NCBI GenBank assembly: GCA_003255065.1
Contig: QAOA01007883.1
Span: 186,001-250,000 of the forward strand
Source: Cercis canadensis
Taxonomy: Eukaryota > Streptophyta > Magnoliopsida > Fabales > Fabaceae
Direction of reading: 5' to 3'
DNA: 64,000 bases
Every line of letters starts with the position of its first letter. The first letter of the stretch is position 1. The notes below the pieces were generated by a model. It made no database searches. It saw only the letters and a program-made list of their open reading frames with translations, and was not told the origin of the DNA. The translations under genes were made by a program, and so were the position numbers. Positions 36,821 through 48,261 of the stretch are shown here, piece by piece.

Positions 36821-39008
36821 GGCTGCTTCTGTTTTGTTGATTTTCCCCTGAAAAGTGAAAACAGAGGAAATGAGAATATACTAAAGGCACTGAAACTGAA
36901 ATAATTGCAGGGTTACAACTTACAAGCAAGTCGTTATATAGAACGGAATGACAAGGGAAGTGACGATGCATATTTCGTCCTTTTCTCTCTCCTATTAAAA
37001 GCCAGAGAGGCGTCTACTGTCTACATAAAGGGAAATACACATGTCATCTTTCTCAAATCTCGGTGCCTGCTTTTCCTCCCTGACTCTATGGAAACCCTGC
37101 CACGCCAATTAGCTAAGGCTTTTTTGGTAATATTGTTAGCAGTTGCAAGGGAAATAAATCAACAAATGCTGAATATAATATAAGGAGGTGAATTTGTATA
37201 CGGAAGTGTGTGGCCGTTTGATTGTGAATTGTACATGTATATCCAAGTTTATCTTTGCGTAAGGGAATTGATGAACATACCATGCAAATGCAGGGTCAAA
37301 AGTCTGCCAAATAATTCGCTAAAATTTCTTCGAAAAATTAAAATTTTCCCCATTCATGTATTTGGGATCAATCAATCGCAAAGACAACAAATCAAAAGGA
37401 GGAATGGCACTCTTAGACACAAATAATAACATAATAAATTAGTCCATTACATCAAGTCATAGCCTTTTCTTTCTTTTGGCTAAAAGCATAAAACAGATAT
37501 GGACAAATCAAACACGGAACGGAAGTGAGATGTGTTTGGTCTTTGATTAATCGAGGTATTACATTGTGCATTGGATATGCGATTTTCTCGTTAATTAGAA
37601 ATGAATCGTTGATTACTATTCTGAATTCGAACATAAAATTTATAATGTTTGAGAATAATTTCGACCACAAGCTATTTAGTAGCTTTCTCTTTAATTAAAA
37701 AGGAATAGTTGGATATACCATTAAGAGAAGTCATTAATGCATATTGCATACTAATAATATTCATATTATGCCACCTAAAAATTGAGCTCCACACATAAAA
37801 AAAATAATTAAGTAAGCCTAATTAAATTTAAATTATATCATTTGCATCAATATAAATTTAATTAATATACAAATAACATTAGTTTTTTTATTGTCAAATA
37901 GATTTTTCTTTTTTGATCACATGATAACGGCAAGCGAGGAGTTTATCAGAATCAAAGTAATAGTGCATTATTGTTGGGCATTTAATAATTTTAAAAAAGG
38001 AATTATTGCCGGCAATGACCCAGTACACACTTGACACTAGACAGTAGTAACATATCGCTTTTAAACTTAAAGTGGGTAAGCACATAATGGACCACCTACC
38101 ACCAAATATGATTTGGAAGCTAATTAAGGCCTCAATGTTACAGAAAGCTATAAGAATGATCCGAGCAATGGTACAAGTATGTATCACTCTTTCTTCGATT
38201 ATTTAACATAATTGAGCAAGACATGATAGCTATATCCTGCACGTCCTTCATAATGCTGCAATCGATCTTCAGAGATTTCGATGGCTGCAAATCGAACATA
38301 AAAAGACAGCTGAATGATGCCAATGCAATTTGCAAACGAATCAACTGAGTTGAGATAGGAAAATCAATTAAAGAAGCCATTCATTGCGTGATATATATGA
38401 TATAAAAGTGGGTACTTGTATTGAAAATTGTGTATGGAATGAACGTCCTTATGATACATGATTGAACTTTGGAGACCCAAAATAATCATTCAATGGGGAA
38501 GGAACGAATCAAACTATTGTTGTCAGTTTGCATTTGGCTCTTTTGGCCATTCAAACGATTTTGAGTTTAAAAACATGATACTCATGATATATGAGCGGTT
38601 GCATGTCCTTATAGTTTCACTGTAGTTTTTTTTATTTTTAATTGGAGTCCTTTAAGTTAAAAATTTTTGTAAGTGGATTAAAAATTAGGTCAAACTATAG
38701 GAACTTATAATATAATTTAACCGATATATGATGTTGTTATTGAGGGTCCCGATCACATTAAATATGTATAATAATTTAGTAAATAAAATCAAAATTTATG
38801 TTATGCATTCANTTTATTTTTAATTGGAGTCCTTTAAGTTAAAAATTTTTGTAAGTGGATTAAAAATTAGGTCAAACTATAGGAACTTATAATATAATTT
38901 AACCAATATATGATGTTGTTATTGAGGGTCCCGATCACATTAAATATGTATAATAATTTAGTAAATAAAATCAAAATTTATCTTATGCATTCACATCTAT
39001 CATCAAAT
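36821..39008. other. Intergenic region with an assembly-type duplication
   Basis: The left end is the probable leader of the truncated DiT2 copy. No gene is recognised. The right end holds the duplicated segment at 38631-38993 around an N. Confidence 0.55.
38631..38993. repeat. 181-bp direct repeat on either side of a single N (probable assembly duplication)
   Basis: Segments 38631-38811 and 38813-38993 are the same 181 bases with two substitutions (accgatat/accaatat and ttatgtta/ttatctta). They are separated only by the N at 38812, and both copies end with 'ttatgcattca'. The pattern is the same as at 26052 and points to two overlapping contig or haplotype ends laid side by side. The tRNA gene starts 15 bp after the second copy. 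Confidence 0.9.
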
Positions 39009-39090
39009 GTCGCTTTGGCCGAGTGGTTAAGGCGTGTGCCTGCTAAGTACATGGGTTCTACCCGCGAGAGTTCGAATCTCTCAGGCGACG
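39009..39090 (+). tRNA. tRNA-Ser(GCU)
   Basis: The 82-base sequence folds as a class II tRNA. The acceptor stem pairs GTCGCTT with AGGCGAC (one G-T pair), followed by discriminator G. The D arm has GGCCGAGTGGTTAAGGC with internal A-box consensus. The anticodon loop is CCT-GCT-AAG, giving anticodon GCU for AGC/AGU codons. A long variable arm (tacatgggttctacccgcga) follows, and the T arm GAGAGTTCGAATCTCTC matches the B box. There is no intron. CCA is not encoded, as normal for nuclear genes. The variable arm is typical for serine. Confidence 0.96.
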
Positions 39091-40755
39091 ATTATGATAT
39101 TTGTTTTCATTTTTGATGTACCGTAAAAACTAAAAAGGGTCTTCAATATGCGTTTGCGCCTTTGCGGGCTATCAAATGGGTTTTTCGAGATCCCAAGTAT
39201 GACAGCCCAGAGGTCCATTACACAGATTAGTTACACCCCACACTTTTTAAAGTCACTTTTTTTTCGGCTGTTTCTTTCCTAAAGACACGGGAAAAAACAA
39301 TGCCAACAGGTACTCATTTTTTGATCCTTTACGGATGGGTTATCAAAAAAAAAAAAAAAACTCTTAAAACTCTTAGACTTGATCCAGTTGCCAGGTAAAA
39401 CTACACTAGATGAATACAACTCTATGCTAATCCCATTGCCTGTTAAAAAAAAAAAAAAGTGCAAAACCATATTAAAGATGATGGAATTTTTCCATAGCTT
39501 TCATAGGTTAATTCTAAAACGAGAGGAAGAAGATAACCCATGTTTGGGCTTGTGTCAAACTTTCTGACCTCAGTTGAATCAGACTTCCACGTAATTAAGC
39601 GCACAAGTCACTATTTGAATGTCGGAGAAATACAACAAACCTACTTTATTTTAATGAAGTAATTGATACATAACCACATGTTGGTTATAGTTGGTTACGT
39701 TAAAATTCCAATGAGAAATGATATCTTAAAGCACTCCTGTTTCTTTATATGTCTTTGGAGTTTGCAAGTTACATTGGCCTGCTTGTCATTTCAAATAAAG
39801 TTGCTTTCTTTTCACTTCTCTTGAGCATATGTTAAATTTCTCATTGTCATTTGTCAATATAATGATTATATTTTGCTATCTTTTGGGACCAGAAATCCAA
39901 GTTGATGCTATAATTACTCTTAGAATTCAACCATTTAGCCTAACTAACTACTATATAATATGAGTAAATCCATGACACAATTAAAAGCCATCGGAATAAA
40001 TACCCGTTGACCATGATTCTTATACCTAGCTAGTGGGCATACTCAAATGTTTAATCCCCTCCGATCGAATATGTAATTAAACAAATGGATGATCTCAAAC
40101 GTGAATCTGCATTGCTTATAACATTCCAAGAGCAGGATAAGATAGTCACTTAATCACTATTATATATAATCTTAATTAATGTCATTGCATTTAGTGGGAG
40201 GGGAAAGAGAGAGAAGTTGAGGATCAAATGTGCAGTTACAAACTTGCCACCAATTATGTATGTAACATTTCTCATACCAATATATAATGCTTTGTACATC
40301 TCCGAGTATTAATTAACTACAATATATAAAGTATAAACCAGCAATATCTATATGAGTATTCCCACAAAAGTTGGCAAATTTTTTTTATAACTATTCACAT
40401 CTCTTTCCACAAGTATGACAAATTATTGTAACTACATTGATGTCTGAGATACACAGTGACCCCAATTACATCATCATGATGCACAAACTTTGATGACTAA
40501 TTGCAGATCACCAATGTGTACCCAGGAATGCTTGACCTTTATTTCAGACCTATCCACTTGTTAATCTGTGATTTTGTACTGATATAATGACAAAAGATAC
40601 AAATATTACAAGGTTTAAGGGGATAACCCAGTACCTAATCAGATAAGGTATGGGAGTTTTGAAGAAGTTGAATGACTAGCTAGTCATGGAATGGACATGG
40701 ACATGGGATCCCCAGAAGATTGATCAAAAAATGGGAAGAGAGAGGCAATTATTGA
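39091..40755. other. Intergenic region and MYB 3' UTR
   Basis: Several T and A homopolymers (near 39258, 39344 and 39445) and no recognisable gene. The right-hand few hundred bases are the likely 3' untranslated region of the MYB gene ending at 40756. Confidence 0.55.
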
Positions 40756-42427
40756 TCAGCTTGAAAAATCAAGAAAGGGAAAGGATGAAACATCTTTCAT
40801 CAAGTCCTCCAAGTCCCATTCTCCCATTGTTACCTGCTCTTGAAATAGATTCTCCACCCCACCTCTATTTTCAGCTCTGTGATTGTTATTAACGATACTG
40901 TTTATGTCATCCAAGTAACTATTGTTAGTGTCTCTATTGCACGTAATCTCCACTTTCAGGTTATCAGTAGCAGTGCTAACACTCTCTAGAGGAGGAACAA
41001 ACAGGTCCCCTTGCGGCCCAATATTTACACTTCCAAACACTCCATTTTCTAAATAAAAACCATTGTTATCAACTTCACTTTGTGCGAAGCATGGCCCTGT
41101 ACCATTGAAGAACCCACCAGCAGCTGGCATGTTTAGTCCATGCTCGAGCATAGGCAATCTGTCAATTATGTTATTGAGAACTGTGGCTTGCATTGATGGT
41201 GATGAAGATGAATTGAACACAGGCAAAAAGCCATTTTGGTCATGCGTAGAAATAAACCTTCCCATGTTGAGGTCTTTAGGCTCAGATATTGAAGACTCGC
41301 TTGCGTTTGGTGAGGTTGTGTTTGTGGATGACAAGTTCTTGAGCCTTTTCTTTATTGTTGAATTCCAGAAATTCTTGATTTCATTGTCAGTTCTGCCGGG
41401 CAAGCGCGCCGCTATTTGAGACCATCTAATTTACAGGTAACGAAAACACAATAAATCAGTTTCAGTGTCTAAATTAATGTTTGTTTCTATCCAAAAGAAT
41501 GCTACCTTTGCATGGAAGCTAATTAAAAGTTTATAACTATATAGACATGGAGTGTCTTCAACTCGAAGTCCAGACAGAGACAAATCACATGCCTATATTA
41601 GTTTTCAGTTGGCCTTTTGTGCTCTACAAGGTAACAAGGAGCCGCCTAAGTATTAAAATAGACTTGTATTATATATATGATTATATTAATGTATGTGATG
41701 CATGTATGTTTGAATTCTGAAATACATAGTAGGTACGTGTCTTGGACTTTGAAATCCACAAGACCTATATGTCCTTTTCAATTTTGATTTTCTGTTCCAT
41801 ATAGGTAGGTGGGAGTACTGTGTGTATGTGGAGTTTTATGTATGTAAGCATATATCATAATGACAAAAGGGTTTTTCTGATTAAAAATTTTAGAAACAAA
41901 GCCCTTAATTTGACAAATATGTTCCCATAACATTTATTTTTATTCTCCTACAACACTAGCATCAAAATATATCACTTTTTACTCTGAGACAAAGATAACT
42001 AATGGCTTCTGTTAGAACTAGTGGATGTTAGATACATATTGGATTTACCGAATATATACATGTGCATAAGGGATAGAACACTGATTATCAGCTGTCTTTG
42101 GAATAGATATTTGGTAATAGATAAACATGAGGGAGTTAGAAAAGATATATAGATGGACCTGTTGCCAAGAAGGGAATGCAAATGGATGATGAGTTCTTCT
42201 TCCTGGGGTGAGAATGCGCCTCGTTTGAGATCAGGCCTCAAGTAATTGATCCATCGAAGGCGACAACTTTTGCCACACCTTTGCAAGCCAGCGTTTCTGG
42301 CCACGTCACTCCAACAACCTTGTCCATTGTTTAGCATGTAGTTCATGAGCTTGTCATCTTCTTCAGGTGACCATAACCCCTTCCTAAGCTTGTTGTTGTT
42401 TTTCACGGAGGGCTCTGGCTTTCTCAT
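40756..42427 (-). CDS. R2R3-MYB transcription factor, MYB46/MYB83-like
   Basis: Two exons, 42427-42159 and 41425-40756, give 312 residues. The start [20 protein letters not shown] was chosen because MYB46/MYB83 proteins begin MRKP; an in-frame upstream ATG at 42766 gives a low-complexity run unlike any MYB. R2 has the tryptophan series of [19 protein letters not shown] and [11 protein letters not shown]3 continues with [21 protein letters not shown] and, across the intron (LLGN-R-WSQIA), [20 protein letters not shown]. The tail ends [20 protein letters not shown], resembling the MYB83 terminus from memory. This clade switches on cellulose, xylan and lignin genes in secondary walls of fibres and vessels. 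Only the intron at GNR|W is present. The donor AG|GTCCAT is weak beyond GT. Confidence 0.93.
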
Positions 42428-45400
42428 TGTACTGTGAAGTGAGATCAGAGCCTCTGATATGATGGGCAATTTCCTCCCAACTGGTTTGATATAGATAAGA
42501 GAAGGATTTATAGAAAGAGAGAGACTAAAAGAAGCTTCATGGGGTGGGAATGATGATGATGATGATGATGCTGATGGTTGTGGGGTTTGCTTACAAAATA
42601 GGTTATAGAGAGAGAGAGAGAGGTTGGTTGATGAGTCTAGTAGAAAACGGTTTGGAGAGGGACCTGAGAGAAATGAGAAAGATAGGTGGTCGTCTTGTCT
42701 TTGACTCCATGGCCTTGTCTTTTTCTTTTCTAATTTTTCTTCACTCACAAGGTAATCATCACACATAAATCATAGGGTGCAATAATAAAAAATGTATATA
42801 CGACTTTGTTTTATAACCAAGCCAAGATATTTGCTTCCACTTCACATAATCTCCCCCTCTCTTCCCCACACGTGTATTTGAAGATATACAACATAAGATA
42901 ATGAATGATAAAGCAATGGCGGCACATACTGATCTATAATGTAGATCACCTTGCTTTGCTAGGCCTACATACGTAGCCTTTTCTTGTTAGTAAAATTTTG
43001 TGCATAAGATCCACATGCTTAAGCTTCACCTATATATAAAAAAGAAAAAGTAAAATAGACTCCAACATGTATGAACCTGTGCACATCTTAGAATATCTCA
43101 TCGGAGAAAATGACAAAAGAAGAGATTTGGAGCTTTCTCTTTGTCTACATATTGCTATATATCACAGTGACCACTGAATGGAAGAAAAAGCGCTGCCATA
43201 CTTAAACATGATCACAGTCTTCTTATATCAGCATCTCGTATGAAATACACCAGACTCCACTGCACACAGCATTACCATATATCAGGTGGTGATAATTAAT
43301 GAGATGATTTTAAAACGCAATCTCAGCCATTGGATCACTGAGTGATTACTTCTGTTAATAAATAGAGCTAAATCTGTGTATAGGACTGTTTCTTTCTAAA
43401 TAACGTCAAGGGATGATTGACATATAGCAGATGTAACATTGAAGTGGCTTACTAACTTTTATAAAACAGTGACTGGAAGAGTTCAATAAATTGTGATTGA
43501 AGGAAGTGATGTCCTTTAGCTTTTATATTCTCAGATTTCTTCATGCATTTTCTTTTCCAAAGAAAGGTGAATCATGTAAGGAAAAGAAGAAAGAAATGGT
43601 GCAACAGATCATTGACTTTTTATTCCATCTGTCCTTTTAAAGCAAGGACAAAATAGTTTTCCTTGGAACGAAATACGTATATGTATACACAATTTGTACA
43701 TAACTATGCAGTTTCCATATACAGGATTACAACCTGGTTGCTGACTTTTAAACATAAATTAATGCAGGATATATAGATTCTAATTAATTCTAAAAAAAAA
43801 AAAAAAAGATGTTGTTCTTCTAGAATGTACGTAGCTAGCTTATACCTGATTAATTACGAGTCCGTTTCTGGGAATCTGCTTTACCTATACAGGCTTTGTG
43901 GTAGTTGAAGTGGTGATCAGACAATGTTAACACTTCTCAAAAGCACATTGGATGATAGGCAGAGCGATATAAAAGCCTTTCCACTGGTGCAGAAATGGTA
44001 AAGCACTAAGTTGGAATGTATCAAAATCAAAACTTCCTTCAACAAAGAAGAAAGTAGACCCACTCCTGCACGATTACTAGGAGACTCAATTATAGTAAGG
44101 ATATTTAATTGGTTGTTCCAAAAATTAATTGAGCTATTATTACACGCGCGAAATGTGCTCTTCTCTCCTTAGTCATTCTAGATATATTTATGATTATTGT
44201 TTGCAATTGTAGCCACCCTTATAAGTAGTACAGATTCCAAAAGGCTAAAAGGATTGTCAAAAGTTGGAAGATAGTACAAGAAAAAGTAAAAGGGCAACCA
44301 ATCTGATAAAATTGGAATCCCCCCAGAGGAACCAAGTGGGTAAGGGGGAAGGGGAAGATGACATATTCAGTCATCGAATCATGTACTTATGGAACTATGA
44401 ATGTGTCAATGCAGGATTTGCTTTAGTGGAGCCGTGGAGGGATGTAGATATGCAGGATTTGCCAGGGTGTAGGTAGAATAGAAAAAGTTAAGGAAGAAAT
44501 AGTGAAATATTACCACTTGGCCACCTCTGAGTTCCTATTTATGTCGTTAGCAACGCATCATAATTGCTTGACTTCAAATAATCAAATGATTAATCACGGC
44601 TTTAGCAAATACTATAGTCTCTACATAATAAGTGAAAGTATTCAAGTCCACAAATCAATACTGCATTGCATAAGTTCACATAAAAAATTGTCCCACAGTA
44701 GATGTTGCTTCCAAATGCATCTTTAAGCAAACATAAAAGCAAAAGATATTAATTTGTAGAACATGCACCAAAAAATAAAGAAGGGTATAACTAAGGTAGA
44801 GAGGGGGGAAAGCAGTAAAACATAAACCTGAGAATTATGGCTTATCTCTTGTTTGAAATTTTCAATTGAATTTGCTTCTAAATGCATCTATCGAATAGTA
44901 CTAGCTAGAATAAGAGGGGGATATAGGAATTCCAAAGGCTTCAGCTTTTGCTATGCTTTGTCTCTACTGTTGGTGTTGATTACCCCAGCAATAAGCAAGC
45001 ATGACTTTAGTTAGATGAGAGGGGCCCTACCATCATTGGCTTACTATTCCAAACTTAGTAAAGAAAGTGCAACCAGCAGAGTAACGGCAAATCTGTAAAG
45101 GCAGGGGCATATGAAAAATATTTTCTTTGTGCTGCTTACAGCTACAAAAACGGCATTGCCACTTTGTAGGATAAGGATATATCGAATAAAATACAAATAC
45201 AAAATCTGCAGATAGAATGAGAATTGTATCTCTTTTTCCTGGGCCATGTTCCATTACAGGCCCTCTGGGCCAGTATAAGCCCATTAGAAGAATTCAAGAG
45301 AGAGACAAGAAAATAACTCTCAGCAGTGAGCTGCCGGCAGCCATAGCTAAAAAGATAAGTTAGAATGGGGAGAAGAGAAACCTAAGACATGGCATCTCGT

Positions 45401-45440
45401 AATCCGATGTTAGTGTAACGTAGCTTGCCAGTGAAACTGA
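42428..45440. other. Intergenic region between MYB and PPR genes
   Basis: The left part is the leader and promoter of the MYB gene. It contains two pyrimidine-type microsatellites when read on the MYB strand: an ATC repeat (42551-42575) and a TC repeat (42605-42623). The rest, to 45440, is A/T-rich without a recognised gene. The right end is the likely leader of the PPR gene. Confidence 0.55.
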
Positions 45441-47012
45441 ATGAAATCTCAGATAGTGATCCCCACTTTGACAGTGAAGCAGCTAAATGAAATACGTGGT
45501 CAACTAATAAGAAACCCCATGCCCCAAATCTTAAACCCATTACTAGGAGAACTAGCCAAGTCATCGACGCCACAAAATGCCCTGCTTCTCTACAACCAAA
45601 TGCTGCACCACCCTCTCTCCCACAATCATTACACCTTCACCCACGCCCTCAAGGCTTGTTCTTCACTACAAGCTCACATAAAAGGCCTCGAAATCCATGC
45701 CCATGTCATTAAATCTGGTCATTATTCCGATATCTTCATCCAGAACTGCTTGCTTCACTTGTACGTTCTGCAAAATGACGTCGTTTCCGCCTCTCTCGTA
45801 TTTAAATCCATATCTTCCCCGGACGTCGTTTCATGGACATCCATCATTTCGGGGCTCTCCAAGTGTGGCTTTGCAGCGGAAGCCATTAGCAAATTTTCGT
45901 TTATGGACATAAAGCCTAATTCATTTACCCTTGTTAGTGCCTTGTCTGCTTGTTCTAGTCTAAGATCTCTATTACGTGGCAGAGCTATTCATGCGTATGG
46001 CTTGAAGAACATGATTGAGAATAACCTTGTTTTCGATAACGCAATGTTAGATGTGTACGCGAAATGTGGATCTTTGGCGAATGCACAGCAACTGTTTGCG
46101 AATATGTCCAACAGAGATGTGGTTTCTTGGACTACGATGGTGGGAGCTTATGCCCAAGGAGGGCGTTGTGAAGAGGCGGTTGCCGTATTTAGAAAAATGG
46201 TTCAAGAAGAGGAAGTTGAGCCTAATGAGGGGACTGTTGTCACTGCACTGTCAGCATGTGCATCAATGGGTGCTTTGAGTTTGGGGGAATGGTTGCACTC
46301 CTATATTGACAAAAGATGTGACCTTGTGGTTAATGGCAATCTAGGAAATGCCTTGATTAACATGTATGTTAAATGTGGAGGTATAAATATGGCAATTCGG
46401 GTTTTTAATATGGTCAGCCCAAAGGACATTATCTCTTGGGGTACTGTTATTTGTGGCCTGGCCATGAATGGCCGTGGCAAGCACGCAGTGCAGCTCTTTT
46501 CACACATGTTGATTCAAGGAGTTCCTCCAGATGATGTAACTTTCATTGGCTTATTGTCTGCGTGCAGTCACGAGGGTCTAGTGGATGAAGGACTCATGTT
46601 CTTCAAAGCCATGAGAGATATTTATGGCATTGTGCCACAAATGCGGCATTATGGTTGCATGATAGACATGTACGGACGAGCTGGGCTCCTGGAGGAAGCA
46701 GAGGCTTTCCTTAGGGGTATGCCTGTTGAAGCTGAGGGTCCTATTTGGGGATCTCTTCTTCAGGCTTGCAAAAATCATGGTGATAACAACATGTTCAAAC
46801 GGATCAAGGAACACATTCTCAATAATACAAGTGTTGGCATTGGCACGCTTGCTTTGTTATCTAATGTTTATGCAAGTTCTGACCGATGGGATGATTCTAA
46901 TAAAGTTCGAGATACAATGAGAGGCATTGGAATGAGGAAGATGGCAGGATGCAGCTGGATTGAGCTTCATACGTCCATCAACAGATTGGATTTAGAATTG
47001 TGTGTCCAATAA
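45441..47012 (+). CDS. Pentatricopeptide repeat protein, PLS subclass with E domain
   Basis: An intronless frame of 523 residues. PPR units tile most of it, with recurring motifs such as DVVSWTSIISGLSKCG, PNSFTLVSALSACSSL, DNAMLDVYAKCGSLANAQQL, DVVSWTTMVGAYAQGG, NALINMYVKCGGINMAI, PDDVTFIGLLSACSHEGLVD and MIDMYGRAGLLEEAE. The alternation of P, L and S units is characteristic of the PLS class. The C-terminal E and E+ region is visible (GPIWGSLLQACKNHGD, LLSNVYASSDRWDD, VRDTMRGIGMRKMAGCSWIE). There is no DYW deaminase domain. Such proteins bind organellar RNA and usually take part in C-to-U editing with a partner supplying the deaminase. The N-terminus is not a strong transit peptide by eye, so the organelle is undecided. 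The start at 45441 is the first ATG of the frame. Confidence 0.9.
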   Translation: MKSQIVIPTLTVKQLNEIRGQLIRNPMPQILNPLLGELAKSSTPQNALLLYNQMLHHPLSHNHYTFTHALKACSSLQAHIKGLEIHAHVIKSGHYSDIFIQNCLLHLYVLQNDVVSASLVFKSISSPDVVSWTSIISGLSKCGFAAEAISKFSFMDIKPNSFTLVSALSACSSLRSLLRGRAIHAYGLKNMIENNLVFDNAMLDVYAKCGSLANAQQLFANMSNRDVVSWTTMVGAYAQGGRCEEAVAVFRKMVQEEEVEPNEGTVVTALSACASMGALSLGEWLHSYIDKRCDLVVNGNLGNALINMYVKCGGINMAIRVFNMVSPKDIISWGTVICGLAMNGRGKHAVQLFSHMLIQGVPPDDVTFIGLLSACSHEGLVDEGLMFFKAMRDIYGIVPQMRHYGCMIDMYGRAGLLEEAEAFLRGMPVEAEGPIWGSLLQACKNHGDNNMFKRIKEHILNNTSVGIGTLALLSNVYASSDRWDDSNKVRDTMRGIGMRKMAGCSWIELHTSINRLDLELCVQ

Positions 47013-47810
47013 GTCGGGAAAAACTTTCCTAACTAGTAGTATACTTATTTTATTGGATAAAAGTAAAACAACAGGGCAAAGGACAATTTAAATTTGACAG
47101 AGCGATGCAAGAGGAATGGTTAAGAGTGTCATTTTACCACATCTGAGTTGTGTTCCTTGAAGCACCATCAACCCAGCCTTGAGAAAAATTCCAGGGTATA
47201 GAATGAGTTTCAGTCCTTTAATCATTGTTTACAGCCTGCATCATTGCACCGTGCATGGCTGTGATTATGGCCATGTCTTAATTCATAGCAAGATCTTTTG
47301 GAATCAGCTGTTATTTAGTTGTCCTAAAATATCTATATTTTTTTTTGGCTTGAAACATCTTCAAACATTTTTAGTTTAATTACCGCAATGCCACAACTGC
47401 CCTAACACAAGGCCAGTTACTTCTGCTCACAAACCCATTTGTTCTAAAAGATGTAACGAGTATCATGGCACTGTAGCTGAGAACCAAAACGTCTAATAAT
47501 GCATTTTTCCATTCCCCAGGGGTTTCTGATACACTGCCGTGCAATTGCTTCCTAACTTTTTAGTGTTTTGCCTAAATGAGACCGGAGGAAGAAAAAGCCC
47601 CACAATTACCCTATTTTCTGCATTAGGCATTAGGAAGTTTAACCGCAGTCATGGTTACAAATCGTTTCCAAATTTCATGCGGAGTTTGAAAAGATATAAC
47701 AGCAACTTAATTGATACATACATAGACCAAAATTGTATTCGATAAAATAAAGAAAAGGCAAAATTTCCAGTAATACAAAATTGCATAAGAGATAATCCAA
47801 ACAACCCCCN

Positions 47811-47866
<56 letters not shown>

Positions 47867-48008
47867 GAAACAGGAAACAGGAAACAGGAAACAAACAAGT
47901 GCCAATGCCATTCAAAATTGGATCCAGCCAAACCAGTAGATGAAATAACAAAATCTTTTGCAGTCGCTAGCACCGATGCCCAGGATACTGGCTCCAGAAA
48001 CCAACCTC
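47013..48008. other. Converging 3' ends of PPR and NOG1 genes
   Basis: The PPR gene (plus) and NOG1 (minus) are transcribed towards each other. The right part, up to 48009, is the last untranslated exon of NOG1 if the predicted 3' UTR intron is real. It contains a run of about 54 A with an N at 47810 and, at 47867-47893, four copies of a 7-base unit (ACAGGAA-like). Confidence 0.6.
47810..47864. repeat. Poly-A run starting with an N
   Basis: A single N at 47810 directly precedes about 54 A residues. The true homopolymer length is unreliable and the N may mark a join between contigs. Confidence 0.9.
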
Positions 48009-48009
48009 C

Positions 48010-48251
48010 CTGAAAAGATGGCACAGGAAACTAAACTCATTCACGGGACACAAATAACTGGGTGAATATTACAAAACAGTCTTCAATTATCACAGAGCAC
48101 ATATCTGAGTAATGAATGATGAATGAATGTTTTAAGGCTATTATGGGAATGTAATGAAATTTATGCTGTGTTTTTACTTGCTTAGTAATAAATAGTAAGT
48201 TAAGAGATGAAGTTAAAAGTACAAAATAGAATGGCAAAGCACATTACTTAC
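48010..48251 (-). other. Predicted 3' UTR intron of NOG1
   Basis: On the minus strand the NOG1 stop is followed after ten bases by a strong donor (ATCAA|GTAAGTAAT). An acceptor after a pyrimidine-rich tract (CATCTTTTCAG|GGAGG) lies 242 bases later. Because the junction would be much less than 50 bases after the stop, it would not be expected to trigger nonsense-mediated decay. This is prediction from splice signals only. Confidence 0.6.
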
Positions 48252-48261
48252 TTGATCTATT

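Noticed and set aside
42428..42766. Upstream in-frame extension of the MYB protein
   Set aside because: Serine-rich microsatellite translation with no relation to MYB proteins; family members begin MRKP at 42427.
47655..48024. Minus-strand frames with a poly-Phe run
   Set aside because: Produced by translating the poly-A tract at 47811-47864; the sequence is NOG1 3' UTR.
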